A stretch of DNA of 64,000 nt from Bosea vaviloviae (GTDB lineage Bacteria > Pseudomonadota > Alphaproteobacteria > Rhizobiales > Beijerinckiaceae), in assembly GCF_001741865.1 (NCBI RefSeq), contig NZ_CP017147.1, positions 4,393,001 to 4,457,000 on the forward strand, written 5' to 3'. This document shows, piece after piece, positions 40,967 through 51,100 of this stretch (its first letter is position 1; the number at the start of each line of letters is the position of its first letter). Made by a program: the position numbers and the translations under genes. Below the pieces are notes generated by a model. That model searched no databases, was not told where the DNA came from, and saw only the letters and a list, made by a program, of their open reading frames with translations.

Positions 40967-41013
40967 GACCCCACAAACCTGAACAGGCGGCCCGGCTGGC
41001 TCAGCCCCCGCCC

Positions 41014-41721
41014 TCAGGGAGTGACGTAAGTCGCCCTGCCCTCACCGCGCAGCACGGCTGCGAGCGCGCCGGTCTCGGCGATCGAGAACACGACGATGGT
41101 GAGGCCGGCATCGCGCGCCAGCGCAAAGGCCGCAGTATCCATCACCTTGAGGTCGCGCTTGATCGCCTCGGCATGCGTCAGCGTGTCGTAGCGTGTCGCC
41201 TTCGGATCGATCTTGGGATCGGCTGTGTAGACACCATCGACCTGCGTCGCCTTGAGCAGATGGCTGCAATCGAGCTCGGCAGCGCGCAACGCGGCACCCG
41301 TATCGGTGGTGAAATAGGGGTTGCCGGTGCCGCCGCCCAGAATCACTACCTTGCCGTTGCTGAGATGGTCCAAGGCGCGGCGACGCGCATAGCTCTCGCA
41401 AAGCGAGGGCATCGGCACGGCCGACATCGCGCGCGCCGGGGCGCCTGCGGTCTCGATCGCGTGTTCGAGGGCAAGCGCGTTCATCACCGTGCCGAGCATG
41501 CCGATGGAATCGGCGCTCGGCCGATCGAGACCCTTGTTCAGGCCCTGCAGGCCGCGAAAGAAATTGCCGCCGCCGACCACGATGGCGATCTCGACGCCTT
41601 CGCGTGCGGCATGTGCAATGTCAGCCGCCAGCGCTGTCAGCGTGTGGCCGTCGAGGCCAGATCCCGCTTGTCCCGCAAGGGCTTCGCCGGAGAGCTTCAC
41701 AAGGACGCGTTTAGGTCTCAC
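41014..41721 (-). CDS. pyrH: UMP kinase
   Basis: 235 residues, bacterial hexameric UMP kinase of the amino-acid-kinase fold, making UDP. Motifs: VLVKLSGEALAG (about 6-17), VVGGGNFFRGLQ, ILGGGTGNPYFTTDTGAAL (nucleotide/phosphate sites) and DGVYTADPKIDPKA. The start is GTG 41721 with GGGAGACGAATCC just before it. In the rpsB-tsf-pyrH-frr order typical of bacteria. Confidence 0.97.
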   Translation of the reverse strand: MRPKRVLVKLSGEALAGQAGSGLDGHTLTALAADIAHAAREGVEIAIVVGGGNFFRGLQGLNKGLDRPSADSIGMLGTVMNALALEHAIETAGAPARAMSAVPMPSLCESYARRRALDHLSNGKVVILGGGTGNPYFTTDTGAALRAAELDCSHLLKATQVDGVYTADPKIDPKATRYDTLTHAEAIKRDLKVMDTAAFALARDAGLTIVVFSIAETGALAAVLRGEGRATYVTP

Positions 41722-41739
41722 GGATTCGTCTCCCTGGCC

Positions 41740-41838
41740 ACAGCATCAGGTCGAATATCGTATTCGATCTGATGCTGTAGGGCTTTGATCTTGCATCGGC
41801 TTGTCCCGAAAACCGGTTCCCACTTTTCGGGCCGATGC
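41740..41838. repeat. Dispersed palindromic repeat, family A, copy 2
   Basis: Near-identical to the reverse complement of 9537-9637: an inverted repeat (CAGCATCAGGTCGAATA / TATTCGATCTGATGCTG) then TTTGATCTTGCATCGGCTTG and AAACCGGTTCCCACTTTTCG. It fills the pyrH-tsf gap. Confidence 0.85.
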
Positions 41839-41879
41839 TCCAACGCGAACTCGATTCGTATCCGCAGCCATCTTGTTAC

Positions 41880-41909
41880 AAAAAAGGCCGCGCTGGGCGC
41901 GGCCTTTTT
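41880..41909 (-). terminator. Rho-independent terminator after tsf
   Basis: Stem GGCCGCG/CGCGGCC with 5-nt loop, flanked by A6 on one side and T5 on the other, so it can work in both directions. It begins about 20 nt past the tsf stop and implies pyrH has a separate promoter or relies on read-through. Confidence 0.85.
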
Positions 41910-41929
41910 CTCAATCGTCAACCGGCATT

Positions 41930-42853
41930 TCAGCCCGTCGTACCGCCGGCGGCTGCGACCTCCGCCGCGAAATCCTGCTCTTCCTTCTCGATGCCTTCGC
42001 CGAGCGCAAAGCGCGCGAAGCCGGTGAGCTTCACCGGAGCGCCGACCTTGCCTTCGAGCTCCTTGAGCACCTGGCCGACCGACTTCGAGCCGTCATGGAT
42101 ATAGGCCTGCTCGAGCAGGCAATATTCCTTGGCGTAGCTCTTCAGGCCGCTCTCGGTGATCTTCTCGAGCACATTGGCGGGCTTGCCGGCGTTCTTTTCG
42201 GCCAGGATCGCCTTCTCGCGAGCCAGCACCTCGGGATCGACCGAAGCAAGATCGAGCGCAACCGGGTTGGTCGCCGCGACATGCATGGCAAGCTGACGGC
42301 CGAGCACGGCGAGCTCGTCGGTGTTGCCGGTCGATTCCAGCGCGACGATGACGCCGATCTTGCCGAGGCCGTCGGCGACCGCGCCATGGACATAGGAGCC
42401 GATCAGGCCGGCCGAAACCTTCAGCGAGGCGACGCGGCGCAGCGTCATGTTCTCGCCGATGGTGGCGATGGCGTTGGCAACCGCCTCGGAAACCGTGCCG
42501 CCGCCGGGATAGTGATGGGCGAGCACCGCATCGACGTCGCCGCCGCGCTCAAGCGCGACATTGGCGATGCCATGAGCGAGCGCCTGGAATTCGAGGTTGC
42601 GCGCGACGAAATCCGTCTCCGAGTTCAGCTCGATGACAACGCCGCTATGGCCGACGATCGCAACGGCGACGAGACCTTCGGCAGCGACGCGGCCGGCCTT
42701 CTTGGCGGCCTTGGCGAGGCCCTTGGTGCGCAGCCAGTCGATCGCGGCCTCGATGTTGCCGTCGACGGCGCTGAGCGCGGTCTTACAGTCCATCATGCCC
42801 GCGCCGGTCTTGTCGCGGAGTTCCTTCACCATGCCGGCGGTGATCGCTGCCAT
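41930..42853 (-). CDS. tsf: Elongation factor Ts
   Basis: 307 residues; nucleotide exchange factor for EF-Tu. The N-terminal UBA-like part has [19 protein letters not shown] (about 9-27) and the core has [15 protein letters not shown] (about 80-94), both diagnostic. ATG 42853 with AAGGACAAGG upstream is chosen over an in-frame ATG-like codon seven residues earlier. Confidence 0.98.
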   Translation of the reverse strand: MAAITAGMVKELRDKTGAGMMDCKTALSAVDGNIEAAIDWLRTKGLAKAAKKAGRVAAEGLVAVAIVGHSGVVIELNSETDFVARNLEFQALAHGIANVALERGGDVDAVLAHHYPGGGTVSEAVANAIATIGENMTLRRVASLKVSAGLIGSYVHGAVADGLGKIGVIVALESTGNTDELAVLGRQLAMHVAATNPVALDLASVDPEVLAREKAILAEKNAGKPANVLEKITESGLKSYAKEYCLLEQAYIHDGSKSVGQVLKELEGKVGAPVKLTGFARFALGEGIEKEEQDFAAEVAAAGGTTG

Positions 42854-42997
42854 TTGCCTTGTCCTTATTGTCATGCGGACTGCGCCCTCATCGGGGCCAG
42901 CCGCGCAATTCGTCTCGAAACATCACTTGAAGGAAGAACGCCGACGCTCCGTTTCCGGCCGCCGGCGCTCGTCTCGCATCATTGAAGAATGCGCTTT

Positions 42998-43022
42998 CGC
43001 GACGCGCCGATGACGCGTCGCG
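42998..43022 (-). terminator. Hairpin in rpsB-tsf gap
   Basis: Perfect 9-bp inverted repeat CGCGACGCG / CGCGTCGCG with a 7-nt loop, 9 nt past the rpsB stop. No T-run follows, so it may be a partial terminator or an RNA-processing/stabilising structure setting the S2:EF-Ts ratio. Confidence 0.5.
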
Positions 43023-43031
43023 GAATTAAGA

Positions 43032-44036
<1,005 letters not shown>

Positions 44037-44219
44037 GGTATCAAAATTCCTTCCGGTTGAGCCTCTGGGGTGCGAATGAACGAGGCATAAGCTGCCAAGT
44101 CACCGGAACGCTTCGAGTATGAAGCGATGCTCCCCATGTGGGATGGGCTGCGCCATACAGGGGATGACGCGGGAATGCAAGGCGTTAGCCGGCTGGTGCG
44201 ATCACAAACCGCACAAATG

Positions 44220-44258
44220 CCCCGACCCGCAACGCAAGCTCGTTGCGCAGGGTCGGGG
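44220..44258 (-). terminator. GC-rich hairpin downstream of secreted-protein pseudogene
   Basis: Arms CCCCGACCCGCAACG and CGTTGCGCAGGGTCGGGG pair with a small bulge around a CAAGCT loop. It lies about 30 nt past 44289 and upstream of rpsB. No T-run. Confidence 0.55.
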
Positions 44259-44288
44259 GCGTCGCGTTCTGTCGAAGGCGATCAAGCC

Positions 44289-44689
44289 TTATTTTGGCAG
44301 GGCTGCGCCCATCTGCGTGACCACAGCGCCGATCTGCTTGCAGTAGGTTTCAGCCGTGGCGTTCTGCGCCTTGGCGATCGTCTCGATATTCTGTTGGATG
44401 CCCATGCCGCGATGGTGCCGGTGCGGCCCTGGGCTTCAGCCGAGTCGCCACCGCTCTTGTCGGCGGGAACCGGCACCATGCCGAGCAACTTCTTCTGGAT
44501 GTCGAGGACGTCGGTGCCGACGAAGCCCTTGTCGTTGCAATAGCTCAAAATACCGAGCTGGTTTCGCCCGGCCTGATAGGCGAGCTTGAGCTGGTCGGCC
44601 TGGGTAGGGGTCTGGGCCAACGCCGATGCGCCCGAAGCCAGGAAAGCACTCGCGCCGACAATATAAATAAAATTCTTAGGAGATGTCAT
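44289..44689 (-). pseudogene. Small secreted protein with a one-base frameshift
   Basis: From the ATG at 44689 (AAGG 9 nt upstream) the frame gives a signal peptide (IYIVGASAFLASGASALAQ) and a helical domain (QADQLKLAYQAGRNQLGILS, LDIQKKLLGMVPVPADKSGG, AEAQGRTGTIAA). It then turns into Arg/Ser-rich nonsense. Shifting frame near 44403-44410 restores plausible sequence to a TAA at 44289: MGIQQNIETIAKAQNATAET then YCKQIGAVVTQMGAALPK. One base therefore appears missing. It resembles small exported proteins that I recall being annotated as 'pore-forming ESAT-6 family', but that name is uncertain. The cause may be a true mutation or a sequencing error. Confidence 0.7.
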
Positions 44690-44831
44690 CTCGGCCATCC
44701 TTGGTTATAATTCTCAGCATGATCTTCATGCTTTAGCTCCCGCACCCGCCGCCTGATTAGCCTCGCGCGCCTCGTGATGCAACAGAGAGATGCTTAGCCA
44801 GCAATACTGAGAGCTCTGCGGGGAAACAGCA

Positions 44832-45272
44832 CTACAGCGAAGCTGCATTTACCGCATGAGCCGACATCGCCGAGGCGATGATCTCGAAATCATGTGTCTC
44901 GACACCAAGCAGCCCGAAACGGAGCTGATAACCCCAATTTCGCTGCCCTGCGGTCAGATGCAATCGGTCGAGCAGCGGCCTGATCGGCGCCTCCTGCGCC
45001 TCCAGCCAATCGACATCGCGTCGGAAAGGTTGGAAGCCATTGCCCATATCGGCTCGGTATGGCTCCCTCTCCCGCACCGTCCCGATCGCCGTGAACGCCT
45101 GCAGCCGGTCCAAGCCGCCGAATGTGGCGGTCGGCGAATAATAGACGACGTGGTCACCTGGTTTGATGCGCCGCAACGGTGCGCCCTTGCCGTGGCAAAC
45201 CTGCATGAATCCACCGGAAAGGCCACGCCTGACATGCTCGGCGGCAGCCACCGCAATCCAGTGCCCGTTCAT
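44832..45272 (-). CDS. EVE domain protein (PUA-like fold)
   Basis: 146 residues. The EVE fold is suggested by the N-terminal [20 protein letters not shown], the central [17 protein letters not shown] (a conserved W/Y-S-P type pocket) and the [14 protein letters not shown] strand. EVE/PUA domains bind modified bases in DNA or RNA; the ligand here is unknown. AGGAGG lies directly before the ATG at 45272. It is 10 nt downstream of a VOC gene, so the two are probably co-transcribed. Confidence 0.82.
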   Translation of the reverse strand: MNGHWIAVAAAEHVRRGLSGGFMQVCHGKGAPLRRIKPGDHVVYYSPTATFGGLDRLQAFTAIGTVREREPYRADMGNGFQPFRRDVDWLEAQEAPIRPLLDRLHLTAGQRNWGYQLRFGLLGVETHDFEIIASAMSAHAVNAASL

Positions 45273-45282
45273 CGAGACCTCC

Positions 45283-45654
45283 TCACGCCTGCGCGGGCGC
45301 GAAGACCCGCAGGCGGTGGCCATCGGGGTCGAGCGCCACGAAGGTGCGGCCGAAATCGAGATCCGTTGGCGCTTGCAGGATGGCCAGCCCCCGCGCCGCC
45401 CAGTCGACGTGGGCGGCATCCACAGCAGCGGCATCAGTGGCCGTCATGGCGATCTCCGCGCCGCCGCCAGCCGCCCCCGCCGCAGGTTCGACAGTGTGGC
45501 GCGACCACAGTCCCAGCATGATGCCCGACGGCAAGGCGAACATCGCGAAGGTCGCAGACGAATCGAGCGGCTCGCGGCCGAGCAGGTCGGCGTAAAACCG
45601 GGCGCTCGCGAGCGGGCTGTCGACATAGAGAATGATGAAATTGGCATCCAGCAT
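45283..45654 (-). CDS. VOC family protein
   Basis: 123 residues, one glyoxalase/bleomycin-resistance fold: [40 protein letters not shown], and the C-terminal [28 protein letters not shown] precedes the ATG at 45654. It lies 70 nt downstream of the WYL regulator on the same strand and may be its target. Confidence 0.87.
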   Translation of the reverse strand: MLDANFIILYVDSPLASARFYADLLGREPLDSSATFAMFALPSGIMLGLWSRHTVEPAAGAAGGGAEIAMTATDAAAVDAAHVDWAARGLAILQAPTDLDFGRTFVALDPDGHRLRVFAPAQA

Positions 45655-45724
45655 CGGGGGGCTCCTGTTCTTGGAAGGCCTCGTCACACTAGATGCCGAT
45701 GCTGCCAATTTCCGGCAGTGTCTG

Positions 45725-46417
45725 TTATTCCGGCGGCGGGATGCCCTCGCTCTCGCGCCATTCCTTGAGGAGCGCCAGCCTGCGGCGTGGATAGCGCATC
45801 TCCAGCGCGGTCAATTCGGCGATGCGGTCGGCGCGGAAATGCCGGAACCCCCGCCGCAATTCACACCAGGCGACGACGATCCGGACATGATCGAAGAAGC
45901 TCAGCGCGAAAGGCCAGATCACGCGCTCCGAGCGCGCCTCCTTGCCATTGCGATAAAGGATGGCGAGCTTCCGTTCAGAGCGAATGGCCTTGCGGATGAG
46001 GCCGAGATCGATGCGGCCTTCGCTGATCGCCGCGCCGGGCCCGACGAGCAGCGCCGAAGCCTCAGCGCGCTCACGCAGATCAGCCGGCAGAACCGCCGCG
46101 ATCTTGGCCATGGCGTCGCGCGCCGCCGCGCCCAGGCGCTCATCGGCCCGGTCCGCAACCCAGCGCGAACCCAACACCAGCGCCTCGATCTCGTCTTCCG
46201 TGAACATCAGCGGCGGCAGCATGAAGCCCGGATGCAGCACATAGCCGAGGCCGGGCTCCCCCTCGATCGGCGCGCCCTGCCCCTGCAAGGTCGCGATATC
46301 GCGATAGAGCGTGCGGATGCTGATGCCGGTTTGCTCGGCGAGCCTGCGGCCGCTGACCGGCCTGCGATGCCGGCGCAGCACCTGAACCAGATCGAGCAGG
46401 CGCTGCGAGCGCGACAT
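45725..46417 (-). CDS. YafY-type HTH/WYL transcriptional regulator
   Basis: 230 residues. An N-terminal winged helix (RRHRRPVSGRRLAEQTGISI then RTLYRDIATLQGQGAPIEGE, about 14-54) is followed by a WYL domain in the C-terminal half (ERKLAILYRNGKEARSERVI, VVAWCELRRGFRHFRADRI). WYL domains sense ligands, often nucleic-acid-derived. Its neighbours downstream are VOC and EVE genes; control of that pair is an inference from position. Confidence 0.9.
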   Translation of the reverse strand: MSRSQRLLDLVQVLRRHRRPVSGRRLAEQTGISIRTLYRDIATLQGQGAPIEGEPGLGYVLHPGFMLPPLMFTEDEIEALVLGSRWVADRADERLGAAARDAMAKIAAVLPADLRERAEASALLVGPGAAISEGRIDLGLIRKAIRSERKLAILYRNGKEARSERVIWPFALSFFDHVRIVVAWCELRRGFRHFRADRIAELTALEMRYPRRRLALLKEWRESEGIPPPE

Positions 46418-46426
46418 GTAAAGCTT

Positions 46427-47161
46427 TCAGCCCGGCAAATCCGCCGCCTTGATCCGCTTGATCCCCAACGCCGCCATATCCGCCCAGGCCTTGGCGAGCG
46501 AGCCGTTGAGATCGATCGCGCGGCAGGCCTCTTCGACGACCAGCGTCTCCAGCCCCGCTTTGGCTGCGTCCTGAGCCGTCCAGCTTACGCAGAAATCCGT
46601 GGCGAGGCCGACGACGACAGCGCGCGTGACGCCGCGCTCCTTGAGGTATCCGCCCAGGCCCGTCGGCGTCTTGCGGTCGGCCTCGACGAAGCCCGAATAA
46701 CTGTCGATCTCCGGCCGGTAGCCTTTCCGGACGATGGTCTGGGCGCGGGGCAGATCGAGATCGGCTCGGAATTCGGCGCCCTTGCTGCCCTGAATGCAAT
46801 GGTCCGGCCACAGCACCTGCGGGCCATAAGGCATCTGGATCAGTTCGAAGGGCTTCTTGCCGGGATGGCTCGTGGCGAAGGAGGAGTGGCCGGCGGGATG
46901 CCAATCCTGCGTCAGGACGATGGTCTCGAAATGCTTGCCCAGCGCATTGATCACCGCGACGACCTCATCGCCCCTGGTCACGGCGAGATTGCCGCCCGGG
47001 CAGAAATCGTTCTGCACATCGACGACGATGAGCGCGGTGCGGGCGTCGATCATCGGTTTCTCCTGCGCTTGTGCGCATAGCGGCCGGACCGCGGCGGCGA
47101 TGCTCAGCACCGTCGCGCCCGCGATCAGGCTGCGACGATCGACGACAATGGAATTCAGCAT
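46427..47161 (-). CDS. pncA: Nicotinamidase/pyrazinamidase with N-terminal export signal
   Basis: 244 residues. The isochorismatase-fold catalytic core is intact: Asp in IVVDVQNDFCPGGNLAV, metal ligands in LTQDWHPAGHSSF, Lys in the TIVRKGYRP region and the nucleophilic Cys in GLATDFCVSW. It hydrolyses nicotinamide to nicotinate for NAD salvage. The first 37 residues form a twin-arginine-like signal (VDRRSLIAGATVLSIAAAV) ending near AQAQEKP, so a periplasmic location is predicted, unlike the usual cytoplasmic enzyme. ATG 47161 has GGGGAACG upstream; an in-frame Met at the end of the signal (KPMIDARTAL) is an alternative cytoplasmic start. Confidence 0.9.
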   Translation of the reverse strand: MLNSIVVDRRSLIAGATVLSIAAAVRPLCAQAQEKPMIDARTALIVVDVQNDFCPGGNLAVTRGDEVVAVINALGKHFETIVLTQDWHPAGHSSFATSHPGKKPFELIQMPYGPQVLWPDHCIQGSKGAEFRADLDLPRAQTIVRKGYRPEIDSYSGFVEADRKTPTGLGGYLKERGVTRAVVVGLATDFCVSWTAQDAAKAGLETLVVEEACRAIDLNGSLAKAWADMAALGIKRIKAADLPG

Positions 47162-47234
47162 GGAAACGTTCCCCATCCTTGTCCAATCCCGCAAGTCAGG
47201 CCGGAGCGCTCACAGCGGCGCGGCGCACCATCGC

Positions 47235-47957
47235 TCATCCCTCAGCCGTGCGCCTCATGCGTGTCACGCCCTTACGGGCTGCAAACATGCGCCCATAAAC
47301 GTCGCCCGCCAGATCGGGCCGGTAGCAGCGCTGTTCGAGCAGCGGATCCCAGGAGTGCTCATGGGTGTCGATCAGGTCGAAATCCGCTTTCAGGCGGGCT
47401 TCCAGCTGGATGCGGTTCTTGCGATTCTGGTACTCCAGCAATACCAGCGAAGTCTTTGACAGATCGATATGATCCAGCACATCGCCCTCGCCGCCCTCGA
47501 TATCGATTTTCACGATGTCCGGTGATGCCAGGCTGGCGGGATCCACGACAGCGACCTCGTAGCGCTCGACCATGGCGCCCGCCACGAAGGTATCGCCGGC
47601 ATAGGACGCCAGTCCGGATTCGCCGTCTCCGGCGAAGCGGCTCACAAAGCTCGCAGTCTTCTGTCCGCCAGGAAACAGAGCCGCGTTGACGATGACGATA
47701 TCACGGCGCTGATGCGTATTGCGCTTCAGGAACTCGAAGGTGCCGGGATGTGGTTCGTAGGAAGTCACCACGCTGCCCGGCCAGCGCGCCGTTGCCCAGA
47801 GCGCAAAAGAACCGACATTCGCGCCGATATCGAGGATATCGAGGCCGACGCCGTCATAGCCCGCCTCGTACTCGCCCTCCAGCACGTCCTTGATGGCCCA
47901 GTGCATCGCTTCGGGCACCGCAAGGCTCATCGGAATGCGCGCGATATAATGATTCAC
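47235..47957 (-). CDS. FkbM family methyltransferase
   Basis: 240 residues with the SAM-binding motif ILDIGANVGSFALWATA (about residues 41-57), SYEPHPGTFEFLKRN (motif II) and DIVKIDIEGGEGDVLDHI, the FkbM hallmark. These enzymes O-methylate sugars or small molecules; the substrate is unknown. No glycosyltransferase or capsule genes lie nearby, so it is an isolated member. Confidence 0.9.
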   Translation of the reverse strand: MNHYIARIPMSLAVPEAMHWAIKDVLEGEYEAGYDGVGLDILDIGANVGSFALWATARWPGSVVTSYEPHPGTFEFLKRNTHQRRDIVIVNAALFPGGQKTASFVSRFAGDGESGLASYAGDTFVAGAMVERYEVAVVDPASLASPDIVKIDIEGGEGDVLDHIDLSKTSLVLLEYQNRKNRIQLEARLKADFDLIDTHEHSWDPLLEQRCYRPDLAGDVYGRMFAARKGVTRMRRTAEG

Positions 47958-48139
47958 GACAGGCCCCCCGGCATTCAGGTCCGCTCCATCCCTCTGGTGA
48001 GAAACGGCTTCGCACCCGGATGAAAACGCTTTCCCGCTGCATTTGAAAGCATTGCTCTCAGCTCAGCACAAGGCCGGTAACACACCGGCCGATCGCGCAG
48101 GCGAAAACCCACCCGATCCCAGGCAGCTTTCGCGCCTCT

Positions 48140-51100
48140 TCAGCGCAATTCGACGCTGACCACGCCGGGCGCGGCGCGCACCGCATTGGCGATCTGCTGG
48201 TTGACCGGATAGCGCCCCGGCAATTCGATCTCGACCTCCTGCGCGCCGTCGTTCAGGATCATCACCAGCGCGATCTTGCCCTCGGCCCTGATGCCGTCGC
48301 TGCGCGGACGGACACGTTCGGCAATCGAGGCCAGCGCCTTGTCGTCGCGCAGATAGACCAGCAGATCCTGTTTCTGACGCGCGGCGAGATCGTCCAGCAC
48401 CTCGACATCCTCGATGCGGGGCCGAACCTCCTCGCCGTCGAGCACGGCAGAAAGGCGCAGGACCAGCGCCCTGCCCGGCTCCAGCAGGTCCCGGTAGCGC
48501 TGCAGCCCCTCCGAGAACAGGATCGCTTCAAACTGGCCGCTCGGATCGGAGAGGTTGACGATGCCCATCTTCGAGCCGGATTTCGTCCGCCGCTCCGATT
48601 TGTCGATGACGGAAACGGCGACCTTGGCGACCGAAGTGCCGTTGGCGCGCACTGTCTGGGCAAAATCGGCATAGCGCTGCACGCGCAGGCGCTTGAGCAC
48701 GTGCTCGTAATCGTCGAGCGGATGGCCGGAGAGGAAGAAGCCGACCGCGTCATGCTCGCGCCTGAGCCGTTCGGCCGGTGACCACGGCTCGACGGGCGGG
48801 ATGCGGAAAGCCTCCTGGACCATGCCGCCGCCGAAGAAATCGGATTGTCCTGCCGCCGCCTCGTCACGCGTGCGGTTGGAGAGTGCCAGCATGCCGTCGA
48901 TCGCCGCCATGGCCCGGGCACGCTCCGGCTCCAGCGCATCCAGCGCGCCTGCCGCAATCAGCGCCTCGATGGTACGGCGGTTGACCAGTTTGGTGTCGAT
49001 CCGCCGGGCGAAGTCAGCGAGATCCTTGAAATCGCCGCCGGCGCGGCGCGCGACGACGACGGATTCGACCGCAAACCGCCCGACGCCCTTGATCGCGCCG
49101 AGCGCATAATGGATCGCGCCATCGGCAACGTCGAACTCGACGCCGGAGCGGTTGATCGCGGGCGGCAGAACCTTGATGTTAAGGCGCTCGGCGTCGCGGC
49201 GGAATTCGTTGAGCTTGTCGGTGTTGCCCATATCGAGCGTCATCGAGGCGGCGAGGAATTCGACCGGATAATTCGCCTTGAGATAGGCGGTCTGGAAAGC
49301 CACCACGGCATAAGCGGCCGCATGGCTCTTGTTGAAGCCGTAATCGGCGAATTTCGCCAGAAGATCGAAGATCTCGGAAGCGATATCCTTGGTCATGCCT
49401 CCTTCGACGGCGCCGCGCACGAAACGGTCGCGCTGGGCGTCCATCTCGGCCTTGATCTTCTTGCCCATGGCGCGGCGCAGCAGGTCTGCCTCGCCGAGCG
49501 AATAGCCCGAGAGCGCCTGGGCGACCTGCATCACCTGCTCCTGGTAGACGATGATGCCGTGCGTTTCGGCGAGGATAGGCTCCATCTTGGGGTGCAGATA
49601 GGTCGGGCTTTCCTGACCGAGCTTGCGGCGGCAATAGCTCGGGATGTTATCCATCGGGCCCGGCCGGTAGAGCGCGACCAGCGCGATCAGATCCTCGATC
49701 CGGTCGGCTTTCATGTCGACGAGCGCACGACGCATGCCGGCGCTTTCCACCTGGAACACGCCGACCACCTCGCCGCGCGCCAGCATCTCGTAGCTCTTGG
49801 GATCGTCGAAAGGCAGGCTCGCGAGGTCGACCGCGATGCCGCGCTGGGCGATGAGCTTCACCGCCGTCTCCAGGGTAGTCAGCGTCTTGAGGCCGAGGAA
49901 GTCGAACTTCACCAACCCGGCCTGCTCGACCCATTTCATGTTGAACTGGGTGACGCGCATGCCGGTGCGCGGATCGACCGAGAGCGCGACGAGCTGTTCG
50001 AGCGGGCGGTCGCCGATGACGACGCCGGCAGCATGGGTCGAGGCGTGGCGATGCAGGCCTTCGAGCTTCTGGCCGATCTCGAGCAGGCGCGCGACGATCG
50101 GCTCCTCCGCAGCCGCTTCCTGCAGCTTGGGCTCGCCCGCGATCGCATCGACCAGCGAAATCGGCTTCGCTGGATTCTGCGGCACGAGCTTGGTCAGCTT
50201 GTCGACCTGGCCATAAGGCATTTCCAGAACGCGGCCGACATCGCGCAGCACGCCGCGCGCCAGCAACGTACCGAAGGTGATGATCTGGGCGACGCGCTCC
50301 TCGCCATAATGGCGTTTGACGTAGTCGATCACCTCTTCTCGCCGGTTCTGGCAGAAATCGATGTCGAAGTCCGGCATCGAGACGCGGTCGGGGTTGAGGA
50401 AGCGCTCGAACAGCAGGCCGAAGCGCAACGGATCGACGTCGGTGATGGTCAGCGCATAGGCGACGAGCGAGCCCGCGCCCGAACCGCGGCCGGGCCCGAC
50501 CGGAATGCCGTGATCCTTGGCCCACTTGATGAAGTCGGCAACGATCAGAAAGTAGCCCGGGAACTTCATCCGAGTGATGATGGAGAGCTCGAAATCGAGC
50601 CGCTTCTCATAGTCCTCGACCGTATAGCCGGAAGCCGGGCCGTGCTTGGCGAGCCGCGCGGCAAGGCCGGCGCGCGCCTGTGCTTCCAGCTCCTCCGCCT
50701 CGTCGCTCCCTTCCGCGCCGAAGCGCGGCAGGATCGGCTTGCGCAGGCCGACGCGCCAGGAGCAACGCATCGCAATCTCGACGGTCGCGCTCAAGGCCTC
50801 CGGCAGGTCGGCGAAGCGCCGCTTCATCTCGGCGCGGCTGGCGAACTGATGCAGCGGCGTGACGCGGCGGCGTTCGCCGTCGGAAACCAGACGCCCGGCG
50901 GCGACCGCCAGCAGCGCGTCATGAGCGTCGAAGTCGCCAGGCTTTGCGAAGAAGGGTTCGTTGGTGGCGACGATCGGCAGGTCGGCATCATAGGCGAGCC
51001 GCAGCAGATGCGCCTCGACCGCGGCCTGCCCCTCGCGCTCATGGCGCTGGATCTCGACATAGAGCCGGTCGCCGAAAATGGCGGCGAGTTGGTCGAGCCG

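Noticed and set aside
47958..48139. Possible small gene between fkbM and dnaE
   Set aside because: Open frames here are Arg/Gly-rich shadows without ribosome sites; treated as spacer.
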